A stretch of DNA of 64,000 nucleotides from a bacterium (GCA_030426805.1 JAUHXU010000001.1:294501-358500), one strand, 5' to 3'. Positions 55,121 to 62,956 are shown, counted from the stretch's first letter. Notes: generated by a model not told the origin, from the sequence alone. Numbers and translations: made by a program.

Positions 55121-55139
55121 CCCGTTGACAAGCAACGGG
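55121..55139 (-). promoter_or_regulatory. 5'-end hairpin of the rny operon leader
   Basis: A perfect 7-bp stem (55121-55127 with 55133-55139) and 5-nt loop, located at the predicted transcription start of the rny operon (read on the minus strand as CCCGTTG...CAACGGG). A structure so close to the 5' end commonly protects mRNA from decay. Confidence 0.5.
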
Positions 55140-55147
55140 TTAAGCGG

Positions 55148-55175
55148 ATTCTATCGATGGCCGGTCGAGAGTCAA
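55148..55175 (-). promoter_or_regulatory. Sigma70-type promoter of the rny operon
   Basis: On the minus strand TTGACT (55170-55175), a 16-base spacer and TAGAAT (55148-55153), 5/6 matches each. Predicted start near 55140. The leader to the rny GTG is about 190 bases. Confidence 0.65.
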
Positions 55176-55185
55176 CACCGCGAGG

Positions 55186-55872
55186 CTACTTCGTCGGCGT
55201 TGCGTCCGACGGCAGCGACGACGTGCGCTGTGGAGGCGGGTCGAGCGCTTCGGGGACCGGGCCGCCGGCGAGCATCGTGTCGAGTTCGATCCGGGTCAAT
55301 GCAGCGACCGCGAATCGAATCTCGCCCCCGTCGGCCGGCGAAAGCCGCGCGCCTTCGACGCGGCTCCAGGCGATCGATCGGTCCACCAGGTAGAGAGCGC
55401 GGCCGATCGCACGGTCGGTGTAGCGCTGCGGCCCCGTCGGTCCGTAGGCCGCGAGCAATGTCCGATTCGGCGCGGGCAGATCCGGGCGCCGAAGCGCGGC
55501 ACGAACGCCGCGCAGTGGCTCCGTCCAGGTCGCGTCGACCCGCAGTGCCAGACGATCGCGGTCCGGATGCGTCGTCAGCGTCTCGTCGCCGCCGCGGTGA
55601 AACGTCCGCAGCACGACGAGCCCCGCGACGTCCGGCAGTGCGCGCGCCGCACGCGCGACGCCACTCCCGGGGTCGACCGACGACAACACGAATACGCACG
55701 GTCCGTGGTTCGCGAACAGGACGCGCTCCGGCCGCTCCGCGTCGATCGTCGCGGCCGGCGTCCCTTGGTCGATCGGGCGCCGCTCCGCCTTCGCGACGAC
55801 GCCGACGTAGACGATCAACGCGGTGAGCAGCGCGACCGAAGCGACCTGCAACCAGACGACGCCGCGCGTCAC
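55186..55872 (-). CDS. Membrane-anchored protein of unknown function
   Basis: 228 aa. One N-terminal membrane helix (GVVWLQVASVALLTALIVYVGV), then an extracytoplasmic region with alternating strands and helices (RVLFANHGPCVFVLSSVDPG, ALPDVAGLVVLRTFHRGGDE, NRTLLAAYGPTGPQRYTDRA) that loosely suggests an alpha/beta fold. No family recognised. GTG 55872 is chosen because a GGGTGG lies 5 bases upstream and the helix starts there. It follows the HEAT-repeat gene by 20 bases on the same strand. Confidence 0.65.
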   Translation of the reverse strand: MTRGVVWLQVASVALLTALIVYVGVVAKAERRPIDQGTPAATIDAERPERVLFANHGPCVFVLSSVDPGSGVARAARALPDVAGLVVLRTFHRGGDETLTTHPDRDRLALRVDATWTEPLRGVRAALRRPDLPAPNRTLLAAYGPTGPQRYTDRAIGRALYLVDRSIAWSRVEGARLSPADGGEIRFAVAALTRIELDTMLAGGPVPEALDPPPQRTSSLPSDATPTK

Positions 55873-55892
55873 GCGTCCACCCGACGCATCGG

Positions 55893-56705
55893 CTACTTCT
55901 TCTCGTCCTTCGGCTTCGGCGGGTCGGCCCAGCGCTGACGCTTGGCCTTGTTGAACCAACGACGCCAGTCGAGTGCGGTGTTGTGCTCCTGCTCCGTGAG
56001 GGTGCGCAGCGTCTGCACGAACGGCCCTTGGATGAAGTTCAGCCGTTGCTGGGCGGTCTGGTCGCGACCGTCGGACGCGGCACTCTCGGCCCCTTCGAGG
56101 ACCTGGATCAGCTTCTCGCAGACCTTCTTTCGCGTCTTGCCCTTGGCGTGGTTCTTGTTGAACTGCCCGAGCGCGTTGCCGGCCCAGCCACGGGCGCGCC
56201 AGTCCTTGTCGCGCGTCGCGATCTTCAGCAGCGCGTTGACGCCGGCCTTCTCGTCGCGCGCGAAACCGATCGCGTCGATGACCGCCTTGTGTGCCTCCGG
56301 CACCTTCAGGATGCGCTTGCTCTTGAGCGCTTTCACCAGCACCTTCGTCGCCGGCTCGCCGACGCGGCCCAGCGCGTTCGCGGCGGCGATCGCGACCTTG
56401 GAGTTCTTGCTGTCGAGACCGCTCGCCATCGCCTTGACGATGTGGTCCTTCTCCTTCGGCGGCCGGTCCTTCTCCTTGACGGCCTTGAGCGCCGCCTCCA
56501 GCGCGGCGATCGCCTGCGGCTCGTTCTTCAGCTTGTAGGCCTCGCCGAGGGCCTTGATGATGTCGGCGGTCGGCTCGAGCGTCGCCGCGCCGGCCTTGTC
56601 CTTGTCGTCGGCCTTGTCGCCGCCGGCCTGCGCGATTGCCGCGCCGCTGCCGACGAGCGTGAATAGAATCGTTGCCACGATCAGTCGCGAGAAGTCGAGG
56701 CGCAT
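55893..56705 (-). CDS. Exported HEAT-repeat protein
   Basis: 270 aa. Signal peptide MRLDFSRLIVATILFTLVGSGAAIAQA, a Lys/Asp-rich spacer, then HEAT-like helical repeats (IVKAMASGLDSKNSKVAIAA, ANALGRVGEPATKVLVKALK, ARGWAGNALGQFNKNHAKGK). The C-terminus is basic with Trp residues (ALDWRRWFNKAKRQRWADPP). AAAGGAG lies 8 bases before the ATG, and a strong promoter lies about 80 bases upstream. Probably a periplasmic scaffold; no enzymatic motif. Similar in style to the HEAT protein at 36161. Confidence 0.78.
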   Translation of the reverse strand: MRLDFSRLIVATILFTLVGSGAAIAQAGGDKADDKDKAGAATLEPTADIIKALGEAYKLKNEPQAIAALEAALKAVKEKDRPPKEKDHIVKAMASGLDSKNSKVAIAAANALGRVGEPATKVLVKALKSKRILKVPEAHKAVIDAIGFARDEKAGVNALLKIATRDKDWRARGWAGNALGQFNKNHAKGKTRKKVCEKLIQVLEGAESAASDGRDQTAQQRLNFIQGPFVQTLRTLTEQEHNTALDWRRWFNKAKRQRWADPPKPKDEKK

Positions 56706-56793
56706 GTCGGATCGCTCCTTTCGCGTGGATCCCCCGGATCGCCCATGACTCGAGCGTCCGTCGGCCCCGAAAACGGACCGAAATGCCGATTGA

Positions 56794-56822
56794 AATATAT
56801 CGATCCCCCTGCAAACTATCAA
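56794..56822 (-). promoter_or_regulatory. Sigma70-type promoter of the HEAT-repeat gene
   Basis: On the minus strand TTGATA (56817-56822), a 17-base spacer and TATATT (56794-56799), 5/6 matches each, in a local AT-rich island. Predicted start near 56787, leaving about 80 bases of leader. Confidence 0.65.
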
Positions 56823-56890
56823 CCGCCGCATCCGCCGCGCGACTCGGTCGAATCGCACCGTCACGCGCTCGTAACGAAACCGCATCATTC

Positions 56891-57823
56891 GTGGGTCAAG
56901 ACCACTGGACCGGCGTGGTCGATCGCTTTCTCGATCACCTGCGCCTCGAACGCCGACTTTCCGCGAACACGCTGCGCAACTACGCGGTCGACCTCGCCGA
57001 GTTGACGCGCTTCGCGGCCGACGATGCGGTCGACGCCCCCGCCGACTTCACGCACGTCAAGGTCCGTCGCTTTCTGGCCGCCCAGCGCACGCGCGGCCTC
57101 GAGCCCGCGACGGTGCGTCGACGGACGTCTGCGGTCCGAGGGTTGTTCCGCTACCTCGTCGACACCGGCGCGCTCGACGCGAGTCCGTTCACCGCCGTAC
57201 GGAGCCCGCGCCGCGAACGCCGTCTGCCTCGCGCACTCGAACGCGACCAGGTCGACGCCCTGCTGGCCACGCCGGCGGGGGACGGCTTCGTCGCCCACCG
57301 CGACCGCGCGATCCTCGAACTCCTCTACGGCGGTGGGCTCCGGGTCGGCGAAGCGGTGCAACTCGACACGGCCGACGTCGACCTCGACCACGGCGTCGCG
57401 CGCGTGCTCGGCAAGGGCAACAAGGAGCGCATCGCACCGATCGGCCGCTTCGCCGTCGCGGCCATTCGCGACTACCTTCCGCACCGACGACGGCGCGTCC
57501 GGCCGACCGGCGACCGCGACCCGCTGTTCGTCAGCGACCGCGGCCCCCGCGCCGGCACCCGCCTCACCGAACGCGGCATCCGCCGCCTCTTCGCCCACCA
57601 CGCGACCGCATGCGGCCTCCCGCCCACGACGAGCCCGCACGCCCTGCGCCACTCCTTCGCGACGCACCTCCTCGACAACGGCGCCGACCTCCGCCTCGTC
57701 CAGGAACTCCTCGGCCACGCGAGCCTCTCGACGACCCAGGTCTACACCCACGTCGCCGCCCGCCGGATGCGCGAGGTCTACGAGAAGGCCCACCCCCGCG
57801 CCCGGACCGCGAAAACCCCTTGA
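56891..57823 (+). CDS. Tyrosine recombinase XerC/XerD
   Basis: 310 aa from GTG 56891 (the frame is open to ATG 56783 and beyond). SAM-like N-terminal domain (FLDHLRLERRLSANTLRNYA) and tyrosine-recombinase core with the full catalytic set: Arg in GGGLRVGEAVQL, Lys in GKGNKERIAPI, His-x-x-Arg in SPHALRHSFATHLL, the second His in LGHASLSTTQ, and nucleophile Tyr in VYTHV. It resolves chromosome dimers at dif with its partner; one sequence cannot tell XerC from XerD. There are no integrase-type DNA-binding additions and no mobile cargo next to it, so a housekeeping role is more likely than a phage integrase. tRNA-Glu follows 44 bases later. Confidence 0.88.
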   Translation: MGQDHWTGVVDRFLDHLRLERRLSANTLRNYAVDLAELTRFAADDAVDAPADFTHVKVRRFLAAQRTRGLEPATVRRRTSAVRGLFRYLVDTGALDASPFTAVRSPRRERRLPRALERDQVDALLATPAGDGFVAHRDRAILELLYGGGLRVGEAVQLDTADVDLDHGVARVLGKGNKERIAPIGRFAVAAIRDYLPHRRRRVRPTGDRDPLFVSDRGPRAGTRLTERGIRRLFAHHATACGLPPTTSPHALRHSFATHLLDNGADLRLVQELLGHASLSTTQVYTHVAARRMREVYEKAHPRARTAKTP

Positions 57824-57867
57824 TCTACCCCACCCCCGCGGCCAAACTTGCGGCGCTCCACACGAGC

Positions 57868-57945
57868 GCCCCCATCGTCTAGTCAGGTCCAGGACACCGG
57901 ATTTTCGATCCGGCGACACGGGTTCGAATCCCGTTGGGGGTACCA
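57868..57945 (+). tRNA. tRNA-Glu (TTC)
   Basis: A 78-nt cloverleaf: acceptor GCCCCCA with TGGGGGT (first pair a G-T wobble), anticodon stem CCGGA/TCCGG with loop TTTTCGA (anticodon TTC), T arm with TTCGAAT, discriminator A and an encoded CCA end. Confidence 0.95.
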
Positions 57946-58006
57946 CCGACCCAAGCCGAGGCGCCCCACAGGCGCCTCGCTCCCTGTACGCGCCACCGCG
58001 CGTTTC

Positions 58007-58320
58007 TCGCAGCGCCGTCGCGGTTCGTCTTCTTCAATGCGGCGAGTTGGACGCTCGGCTGGTTCCGGGACCTCATGACCTCTGCGAGCGACACGTCCTG
58101 CGCGGCCCATCTAGTTTTCGCAGCACCGTCGCCGGTTCGGTCTTCTTCGATGCGGCGAGTTGGACGGCCGGCTGGTTCGGGACCTCATGACCTCTGCGAG
58201 CGACACGTCCTGCGCGGCCCATCTAGTTTTCGCAGCACCGTCGCCGGTTCGGTCTTCTTCGATGCGGCGAGTTGGACGGTCGGCTGGTTCGGGGGCCTCA
58301 TGGCCTCTGCGAGCGACATA
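58007..58320. repeat. Three tandem copies of a ~112-bp noncoding repeat
   Basis: Units start at 58007, 58118 and 58230 (periods 111 and 112). They share TCGCAGC(A/G)CCGTCGC, then TTCTTC(G/A)ATGCGGCGAG, GCTGGTTC, CTCATG(A/G)CCTCTGCGAG. Copies 2 and 3 are nearly identical; copy 1 is more diverged, and copy 3 diverges after GCGAGCGACA. The periods are not multiples of three and the frames shift between copies, so they are not protein repeats. They fill the gap between tRNA-Glu and tRNA-Lys (57946-58515), where I see no gene. Confidence 0.9.
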
Positions 58321-58424
58321 GGCGCGAGCACATTCGCCCACTCAATCCCCACTGACTCTCGACCCGCGGCCCGGCGCCCTCCGCACCCCACGCCGTGCCC
58401 ATGCTCGCGACGGGACGCCTCTTC

Positions 58425-58505
58425 AAGCGAGCAGAGGCCATGAGGTCCCCGAACAAACCGCCACCCCCACCCGCGCGCATCGAAGTCCCCCCGAACCGCG
58501 CCGAC
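58425..58505 (-). repeat. Inverted, diverged fourth copy of the 112-bp repeat
   Basis: Read on the minus strand this stretch gives CGGTTCGG...CTTCGATGCG...TTCGGGGACCTCATGGCCTCTGC, matching the tandem unit in order with about 80-85 % identity by eye. Together with copy 3 it could form a large hairpin. It lies just upstream (on the plus strand) of the tRNA-Lys 3' end. Confidence 0.75.
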
Positions 58506-58515
58506 GCAAGAAAAC

Positions 58516-58590
58516 TGGTGAGGGCGGAAGGATTCGAACCTTCGACCAATGGCTTAAAAGGCCACTGCTCTACCGCTGAGCTACGCCCCC
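58516..58590 (-). tRNA. tRNA-Lys (TTT)
   Basis: A 75-nt cloverleaf on the minus strand: acceptor GGGGGCG with CGCCCTC, anticodon stem GTGGC/GCCAT with loop CTTTTAA (anticodon TTT), T arm with TTCGAAT, discriminator A and an encoded CCA end, followed by GTTTTCTT. It lies 25 bases downstream of the frr stop on the same strand. Confidence 0.96.
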
Positions 58591-58595
58591 ACCCG

Positions 58596-58615
58596 CGGTG
58601 CCCCGCGGGGCACCG
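58596..58615 (-). terminator. Perfect 20-bp palindrome between frr and tRNA-Lys
   Basis: CGGTGCCCCGCGGGGCACCG directly follows the frr stop codon and lies 5 bases before the mature 5' end of tRNA-Lys. It would form a strong hairpin but has no U tract. It may be an attenuating terminator or a processing hairpin separating frr mRNA from the tRNA. Confidence 0.5.
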
Positions 58616-59176
58616 TCAGAGCGAGAGGACCTCCTCGCTCTTCTTTTTGAGGAGTTCGTCGATCTCCTTCTCGGAGCTCTTCGTGTGGTCCTGGATCACC
58701 GACTGGAGGCTCTTCACCTCGTCCTCGGACAGGACCTTCTCCTTGCCGGCCTGATCGGCCTGCTTGTTCGCGTCGCGACGGATGTTGCGGATCGACACGC
58801 GGCACTCTTCCGCCATGTCCTTGACGCGCGACACCGTCTTCTCGCGCTGTTCCTGGCTCATCGGCGGCAGCGTCAGTCGGATCACCTTGCCGTCGCTCTG
58901 CGGCGTGATGCCGAGGTCGCTCTTCTGGATCGACTTCTCGATCTCAGCGGCCGCGCTGACGTCGAACGGCTTGACGACGATCTGCCGCGGCTCGGGGATC
59001 GAGATCGTCGCGAGCTGCTTGAGCGGCGTCGGTGAGCCGTAGTAGTCGACGCGGATGCCCTCGACGAGGCCCGGCGCGGCACGGCCCGTTCGCACGCCCT
59101 TGAGTTCGTGCGCGAAGTGCTCGATCGCCTTCGCCATCCGCTCCTTCGTCTCGTTCAAGATCTCGTCGCGCATCAT
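58616..59176 (-). CDS. frr: Ribosome recycling factor
   Basis: 186 aa, the normal length. With EF-G it splits post-termination ribosomes. Family text: ERMAKAIEHFAHELKGVRTG, VDYYGSPTPLKQLATISIPE, IEKSIQKSDLGITPQSDGKV, IRLTLPPMSQEQREK and IRRDANKQ. The ATG overlaps the pyrH stop by 4 bases (ATGA). Last protein gene of the rpsB-tsf-pyrH-frr operon. Confidence 0.97.
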   Translation of the reverse strand: MMRDEILNETKERMAKAIEHFAHELKGVRTGRAAPGLVEGIRVDYYGSPTPLKQLATISIPEPRQIVVKPFDVSAAAEIEKSIQKSDLGITPQSDGKVIRLTLPPMSQEQREKTVSRVKDMAEECRVSIRNIRRDANKQADQAGKEKVLSEDEVKSLQSVIQDHTKSSEKEIDELLKKKSEEVLSL

Positions 59177-59895
59177 GCACTCCCAATCCACGTGCCGGTC
59201 GCGCGATCGCCGGTGAGGACCGACTGCACGGCGCCCGGTTGCCACAGGTCGCACACGACGACCGGAATGTCGTTCTCCATGCACAGCGTGATCGCGGTGA
59301 TGTCCATCACGCCGAGATTGCGCTCGATCACGTCGCGATACGTCAGCGACGCGAAGCGCTCGGCGTCGGGGTTCGTCCGCGGGTCGGCCGAGTAGACCCC
59401 GTCGACCTTCGTCGCTTTGATCAGCAAGTCGGCGCCGACCTCGGCCGCACGCAACGCGGCGGTCGTGTCGGTCGTGAAGAACGGGTTGCCGGTGCCGCCG
59501 GAGAGCAGCACGACGTGCCCGTCCTCCAGATGGCGCCGCGCGACCCGCGCCGAGAACGGCTCGGTGTATCCACCGACCGTGAACGGTGACATCACGCGGG
59601 CCCGCGTGCCGCAGGCCTGGATCGCATCGGCGAGCGCGAGCGCGTTGATCACGGTCGCGAGCATGCCCATGCCGTCGGCGGTCGTGCGCTCGAGGTCGCC
59701 ACCGGCGAGTTCGGCGCCGCGCAACAGGTTGCCGCCGCCGATCACGAGCGCGATCTCCGCGCCCTTGTCGCGCAGCCGCGCGATCAGGTCGGCCGTGCGG
59801 GCGAGGTCGTCGCGGATGATCCCGGCGCCGCCCTCGCCGCTGAGCGCCTCGCCGCCCAGCTTGAGCAGCACGCGCGGAGGTCGACCGTCGGACAA
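59173..59895 (-). CDS. pyrH: Uridylate kinase
   Basis: 240 aa. Phosphorylates UMP to UDP; amino-acid-kinase fold. Signatures: LLKLGGEALSGEGGAGI, VIGGGNLLRGAEL, TADGMGMLATVINALAL, VLLSGGTGNPFFTTDTTAAL and LIKATKVDGVYSADP. TTG start, 4 bases after the tsf stop. The standard position of pyrH in the ribosomal S2-EF-Ts-frr operon. Confidence 0.96.
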   Translation of the reverse strand: MSDGRPPRVLLKLGGEALSGEGGAGIIRDDLARTADLIARLRDKGAEIALVIGGGNLLRGAELAGGDLERTTADGMGMLATVINALALADAIQACGTRARVMSPFTVGGYTEPFSARVARRHLEDGHVVLLSGGTGNPFFTTDTTAALRAAEVGADLLIKATKVDGVYSADPRTNPDAERFASLTYRDVIERNLGVMDITAITLCMENDIPVVVCDLWQPGAVQSVLTGDRATGTWIGSA

Positions 59896-59899
59896 TGCG

Positions 59900-60493
59900 C
59901 TACTCCCCGAACTGGTAGCGGACGAAGCGGCGGACCGTGATGTTCTCGCCCATCTTCTGGATCCCGTCCTGGACGAGTTCGCGGATGCTCCGCTTGTCGT
60001 CCTTGACGAACGGCTGGTCGAGGAGGCAGTTGTCGCGCTTGAACTTCTCGACGCGTCCCTCGACGATCTTCTCGAGCATGTGCTCCGGCTTGCCCTCGGC
60101 CTTGAGCTGCTCGAGGTAGACCTCTTTCTCCTTCTCGATCAGCGCGGGATCGAGCCCGGTCTCGTCGACCGCCTTCGGGTCGACCGACGCGACGTGCAGA
60201 CAGAGATCGTGAAGCAGCGCCTTGAAGTCGTCGGAGCGCGCGACGAAGTCGGTCTCGCAGCCGAGTTCGACCATCGACGCCACCCTGCCGTTGAAGTGCA
60301 CGTACGAACCGATCGCGCCTTCCTTGATCTCGCGGCCGGCCTTCTTGACCGCCTTGGCGGCGCCGCTCTTGCGGAGGTTGTCGAGCGCCTTGTCGATGTC
60401 GCCGCCGGCCTCTTCGAGTGCCTTCTTGCACTCCATCATGCCGACGCCGGTGCGCTCGCGCAGTTCCTTCACATCCTTGGCCGGGATACCCAT
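59900..60493 (-). CDS. tsf: Translation elongation factor Ts
   Basis: 197 aa. The EF-Tu nucleotide-exchange factor. UBA-like N-terminal domain (VKELRERTGVGMMECKKALE), core with GREIKEGAIGSYVHFNGRVA and VELGCETDFVARSDDFK (the TDFVA motif that contacts EF-Tu), and the C-terminal LDQPFVKDDKRSIREL. It is a short form like that of Thermus, lacking the extended second core subdomain of E. coli EF-Ts (283 aa). GAGGAG lies 6 bases before the ATG. Confidence 0.96.
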   Translation of the reverse strand: MGIPAKDVKELRERTGVGMMECKKALEEAGGDIDKALDNLRKSGAAKAVKKAGREIKEGAIGSYVHFNGRVASMVELGCETDFVARSDDFKALLHDLCLHVASVDPKAVDETGLDPALIEKEKEVYLEQLKAEGKPEHMLEKIVEGRVEKFKRDNCLLDQPFVKDDKRSIRELVQDGIQKMGENITVRRFVRYQFGE

Positions 60494-60607
60494 GTTCTAT
60501 CTCCTCAGTCGGTAGCGCGCCCGGATCGAGTCCGGGCGGCCGTGCGTGCGATTGATCGACGGATCGCCCTCGCGCGCGCGCCGGGGCGCGTCGAGGGCTC
60601 TCACGCT

Positions 60608-60626
60608 GCGCTCGTCGAACGAGCGC
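60608..60626 (-). promoter_or_regulatory. Hairpin in the rpsB-tsf gap
   Basis: A perfect 8-bp stem (60608-60615 with 60619-60626) with a 3-nt loop, starting 4 bases after the rpsB stop. The gap before tsf is 137 bases. A second, imperfect GC-rich inverted repeat lies at about 60570-60600. It may modulate read-through from rpsB into tsf; no T tract. Confidence 0.4.
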
Positions 60627-60630
60627 GCGC

Positions 60631-61536
60631 TTATGCGTTTCCTTCGGACTCCGGGGCAGCCGGCGGCGCCGGCGGCGTGGCGGGCGGCGCTGCAGGCGGC
60701 GCCTCCGGTGCCGCGTCCGCGGCAGCCTTCGCCTCGGCGGCTTGCTGCTCGGCCTGGCGCTTGCGCCGTGCGGCCTCGATCAGCTCGCGCTCGCGGCGTT
60801 GCGCATCCTCGCGCTCACGCTTGGCCTTTTCCTCGGCGGCCTTCTGCGCTTCCCACGACTTGCGTCCCTCGCCGATCGACTGGCACAGGCTGTCGAGGAC
60901 GACCTGCACCGAACGCATCGCGTCGTCGTTGCCCGGGATCGGGATGTCGACGAGGTCGGGGTCACAATCGGTATCGAGGAACGCGACGACCGGAATGCCG
61001 AGGCGGTTGGCCTCGAGCACCGCGGTGTGCTCGCGCTTGGGATCGACGATCACGAGCGCGCCGGGAAGGCCGTCCATGTTGCGCACACCGTCGAGGTTGC
61101 GCAGGATGCGACGCTTCTCGCGGCGCAGCGACGACACTTCCTTCTTCTTGTAGAGATTGATCGTGCCGTCGGTCTCCATCTTCTCGAGTTCGAAGAGGCG
61201 CTGCAGGCGGCGCTTCACGACCTCGTGGTTCGTGAGCAGTCCGCCGATCCAGCGGTCGCAGACGTACGGCATGTTCACCGACTTGGCGCTGGCTTCGACG
61301 AGTCCCTTTGCCTGGCGCTTCGTGCCGACGAACAACACCTGCTTGCCCTGCCCGCCCAAGCGGGAGAGGAAGTAGTTGGCGCGGATCAAACCGCGCAGCG
61401 TCGACTTGAGGTCGATGATGTGGATCAGGTTGCGCTTGCCGTAGATGTAGGGAGCCATCTTCGGGTTCCAACGGCTCACACGGTGGCCGAAGTGAACGCC
61501 GGCATCGAGCAGCGTTGCGAGTGAAACGGTGGCCAA
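60631..61536 (-). CDS. rpsB: 30S ribosomal protein S2 with C-terminal extension
   Basis: 301 aa, against about 240 in E. coli. The core is complete: LLDAGVHFGHRVSRWNPKMA, IHIIDLKSTLRGLIRANYFL, VLFVGTKRQAKGLVEASAKS, RWIGGLLTNHEVVKRRLQRL, DPKREHTAVLEANRLGIPVV and DTDCDPDLVDIPIPGNDDAM. From about residue 228 a charged helix (Lys/Glu/Arg/Ala) is followed by an Ala/Pro-rich tail of about 35 residues. TTG 61536 is chosen because GGAGGTG lies 5 bases upstream and the conserved N-terminus starts there. First gene of the rpsB-tsf-pyrH-frr operon. Confidence 0.95.
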   Translation of the reverse strand: MATVSLATLLDAGVHFGHRVSRWNPKMAPYIYGKRNLIHIIDLKSTLRGLIRANYFLSRLGGQGKQVLFVGTKRQAKGLVEASAKSVNMPYVCDRWIGGLLTNHEVVKRRLQRLFELEKMETDGTINLYKKKEVSSLRREKRRILRNLDGVRNMDGLPGALVIVDPKREHTAVLEANRLGIPVVAFLDTDCDPDLVDIPIPGNDDAMRSVQVVLDSLCQSIGEGRKSWEAQKAAEEKAKREREDAQRRERELIEAARRKRQAEQQAAEAKAAADAAPEAPPAAPPATPPAPPAAPESEGNA

Positions 61537-61748
61537 AAGAGCACCTCCAGGTAGTCCCGCGGGGGATTGAATCCCTATCTCCACCCCGCCGGGCGTGTCG
61601 CCGATCAAGGCGACCGTGAACGAAAGAAGAACAATGACAAAACGGGGAAACGGCCGTGCCCGAGGTGGGCGACGACCCGAAAAACGAGTAAGACAGTAAC
61701 AGTCTCGACCGAGACGGGGCGCGGGCGCACCTCGGGCTCGGTCCGGGT

Positions 61749-61777
61749 CTCTTAGGCCGGGATCGCCCCCAGGGCAA
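61749..61777 (-). promoter_or_regulatory. Weak candidate promoter of the rpsB operon
   Basis: On the minus strand TTGCCC (61772-61777), a 17-base spacer and TAAGAG (61749-61754). The match at -10 is poor. It would give a leader of about 200 bases that includes a notably AT-richer stretch (about 61612-61700), where regulation of this ribosomal operon might occur. Confidence 0.3.
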
Positions 61778-61819
61778 GCTCGGCCAGGCGGCGGCGAACC
61801 GGGAGGGGATCGACCGATC

Positions 61820-62953
61820 GTGCGGATCTACCTGAGCGCCGGAGAGCTGAGCGGCGACCACCTGGGCGCTTCGCTCGCGCGGGCGCTGAAGCGCCGGCTG
61901 CCGGACGCCCGGCTCGAGGGCTACGGCGGCGCCGAGATGAAGGCCGCCGGCGTCGATACGTTCTTCGACCTGCCCGCGCTGGCCGTCATGGGCATCCTGC
62001 CGGTCATCCGGCACGTCCCCACGCTCCGGCGCCTCCTGACCGAGACGCGGGCCTACCTCGCCGAGAAGCGACCCGACGTCGTCGTCCTGATCGACTACCC
62101 CGGATGGCACTTCGTCGTCGCCAAGGAGGCGAAGAAGCTCGGGATTCCGGTCGTCCAGTTCGTCGCGCCGCAGCTCTGGGCGTGGGCGCCCTGGCGGATC
62201 CGCAAGGTGCGGGAGCGGATCGACCGTCTCCTCGTGCTGTTGCCGTTCGAGGAGGTCTACTTCCGCGATCGTGGCGTCGACGCGCGCTACGTCGGCCATC
62301 CGCTGGTCGACCGCCTCGCCGCCGCCGAGACCGAGTTGCCGCCCCCGCCGGCGCCGGACGCGCCGCCGTTGATCGGCATCCTGCCGGGCAGTCGCAAGCA
62401 GGAGTGGACGCAGCTGCTGCCGATGTTCCTGCGCGTCGGCAACCGGCTGCGCCTGCAGCACCCCGACCTGCGCTTCCTCGTCGCCTGTGCGGACGAGCGC
62501 TTCCGGACCGACATGGACGTGACGGTCCGAGCCGGCGGGCTCGGTGCCGCGGTGCGCGTCGGCGAGACGCACCGGATCCAACGCGATGCGGTCCTCTGCC
62601 TGACGTCGTCCGGCACCGCGACGCTCGAGTGCACCTACTTCCGCACGCCGATGGTCGTCGCCTACCCGGTGAAGCACCCGGCGCGCCTCGCGTCGAAGCT
62701 GATCGTCACCGCACCGTTCATCGCGCTGACGAACCTGCTCGCCGGCCGCGAACTCGTCCCGGAGTTTCTCTACAGCGCCGACCCGTCGATCGAGATCGCC
62801 GACGCCGCGCTCGCGATCCTCAACGACGACACGGTCCGCGCTTCGATGGTCGAGGGCCTCGACCAGGTGCGCGACTCCCTCGTCGGCTCGAACCCGTCGG
62901 ACCGTGCCGCCGACGAGATCCTGTCGCTGCTGGAGAGCCGCACGACGGGCTAA
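61820..62953 (+). CDS. lpxB: Lipid-A-disaccharide synthase
   Basis: 377 aa, normal length for glycosyltransferase family 19. Joins UDP-2,3-diacylglucosamine to lipid X, making the lipid A disaccharide at the inner membrane. Signatures: YLSAGELSGDHLGASLARAL, YGGAEMKAAGVDTFFDLPAL, VVLIDYPGWHFVVAKEAKKL, VVQFVAPQLWAWAPWRIRKV, YVGHPLVDRL, LIGILPGSRKQEWTQLLPMF and CLTSSGTATLECTYFRTPMV. GTG start with GGGAGG about 12 bases upstream. Its presence indicates an LPS-type outer membrane. The second structured intergenic element follows. Confidence 0.96.
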   Translation: MRIYLSAGELSGDHLGASLARALKRRLPDARLEGYGGAEMKAAGVDTFFDLPALAVMGILPVIRHVPTLRRLLTETRAYLAEKRPDVVVLIDYPGWHFVVAKEAKKLGIPVVQFVAPQLWAWAPWRIRKVRERIDRLLVLLPFEEVYFRDRGVDARYVGHPLVDRLAAAETELPPPPAPDAPPLIGILPGSRKQEWTQLLPMFLRVGNRLRLQHPDLRFLVACADERFRTDMDVTVRAGGLGAAVRVGETHRIQRDAVLCLTSSGTATLECTYFRTPMVVAYPVKHPARLASKLIVTAPFIALTNLLAGRELVPEFLYSADPSIEIADAALAILNDDTVRASMVEGLDQVRDSLVGSNPSDRAADEILSLLESRTTG

Positions 62954-62956
62954 CGG

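Noticed and set aside
56891..57945. Integrated element (tyrosine recombinase next to a tRNA)
   Set aside because: No att duplication of the tRNA end was found, no phage or plasmid genes follow, and the protein has plain XerC/D size and motifs.
57934..58443. 169-aa frame through the 112-bp repeats
   Set aside because: Repeat periods are not multiples of three, so successive copies are read in different frames; no ribosome site or domain.
58007..58505. CRISPR array
   Set aside because: Units are ~112 bp and contiguous with no short repeats separated by unique spacers, and no cas genes are near.
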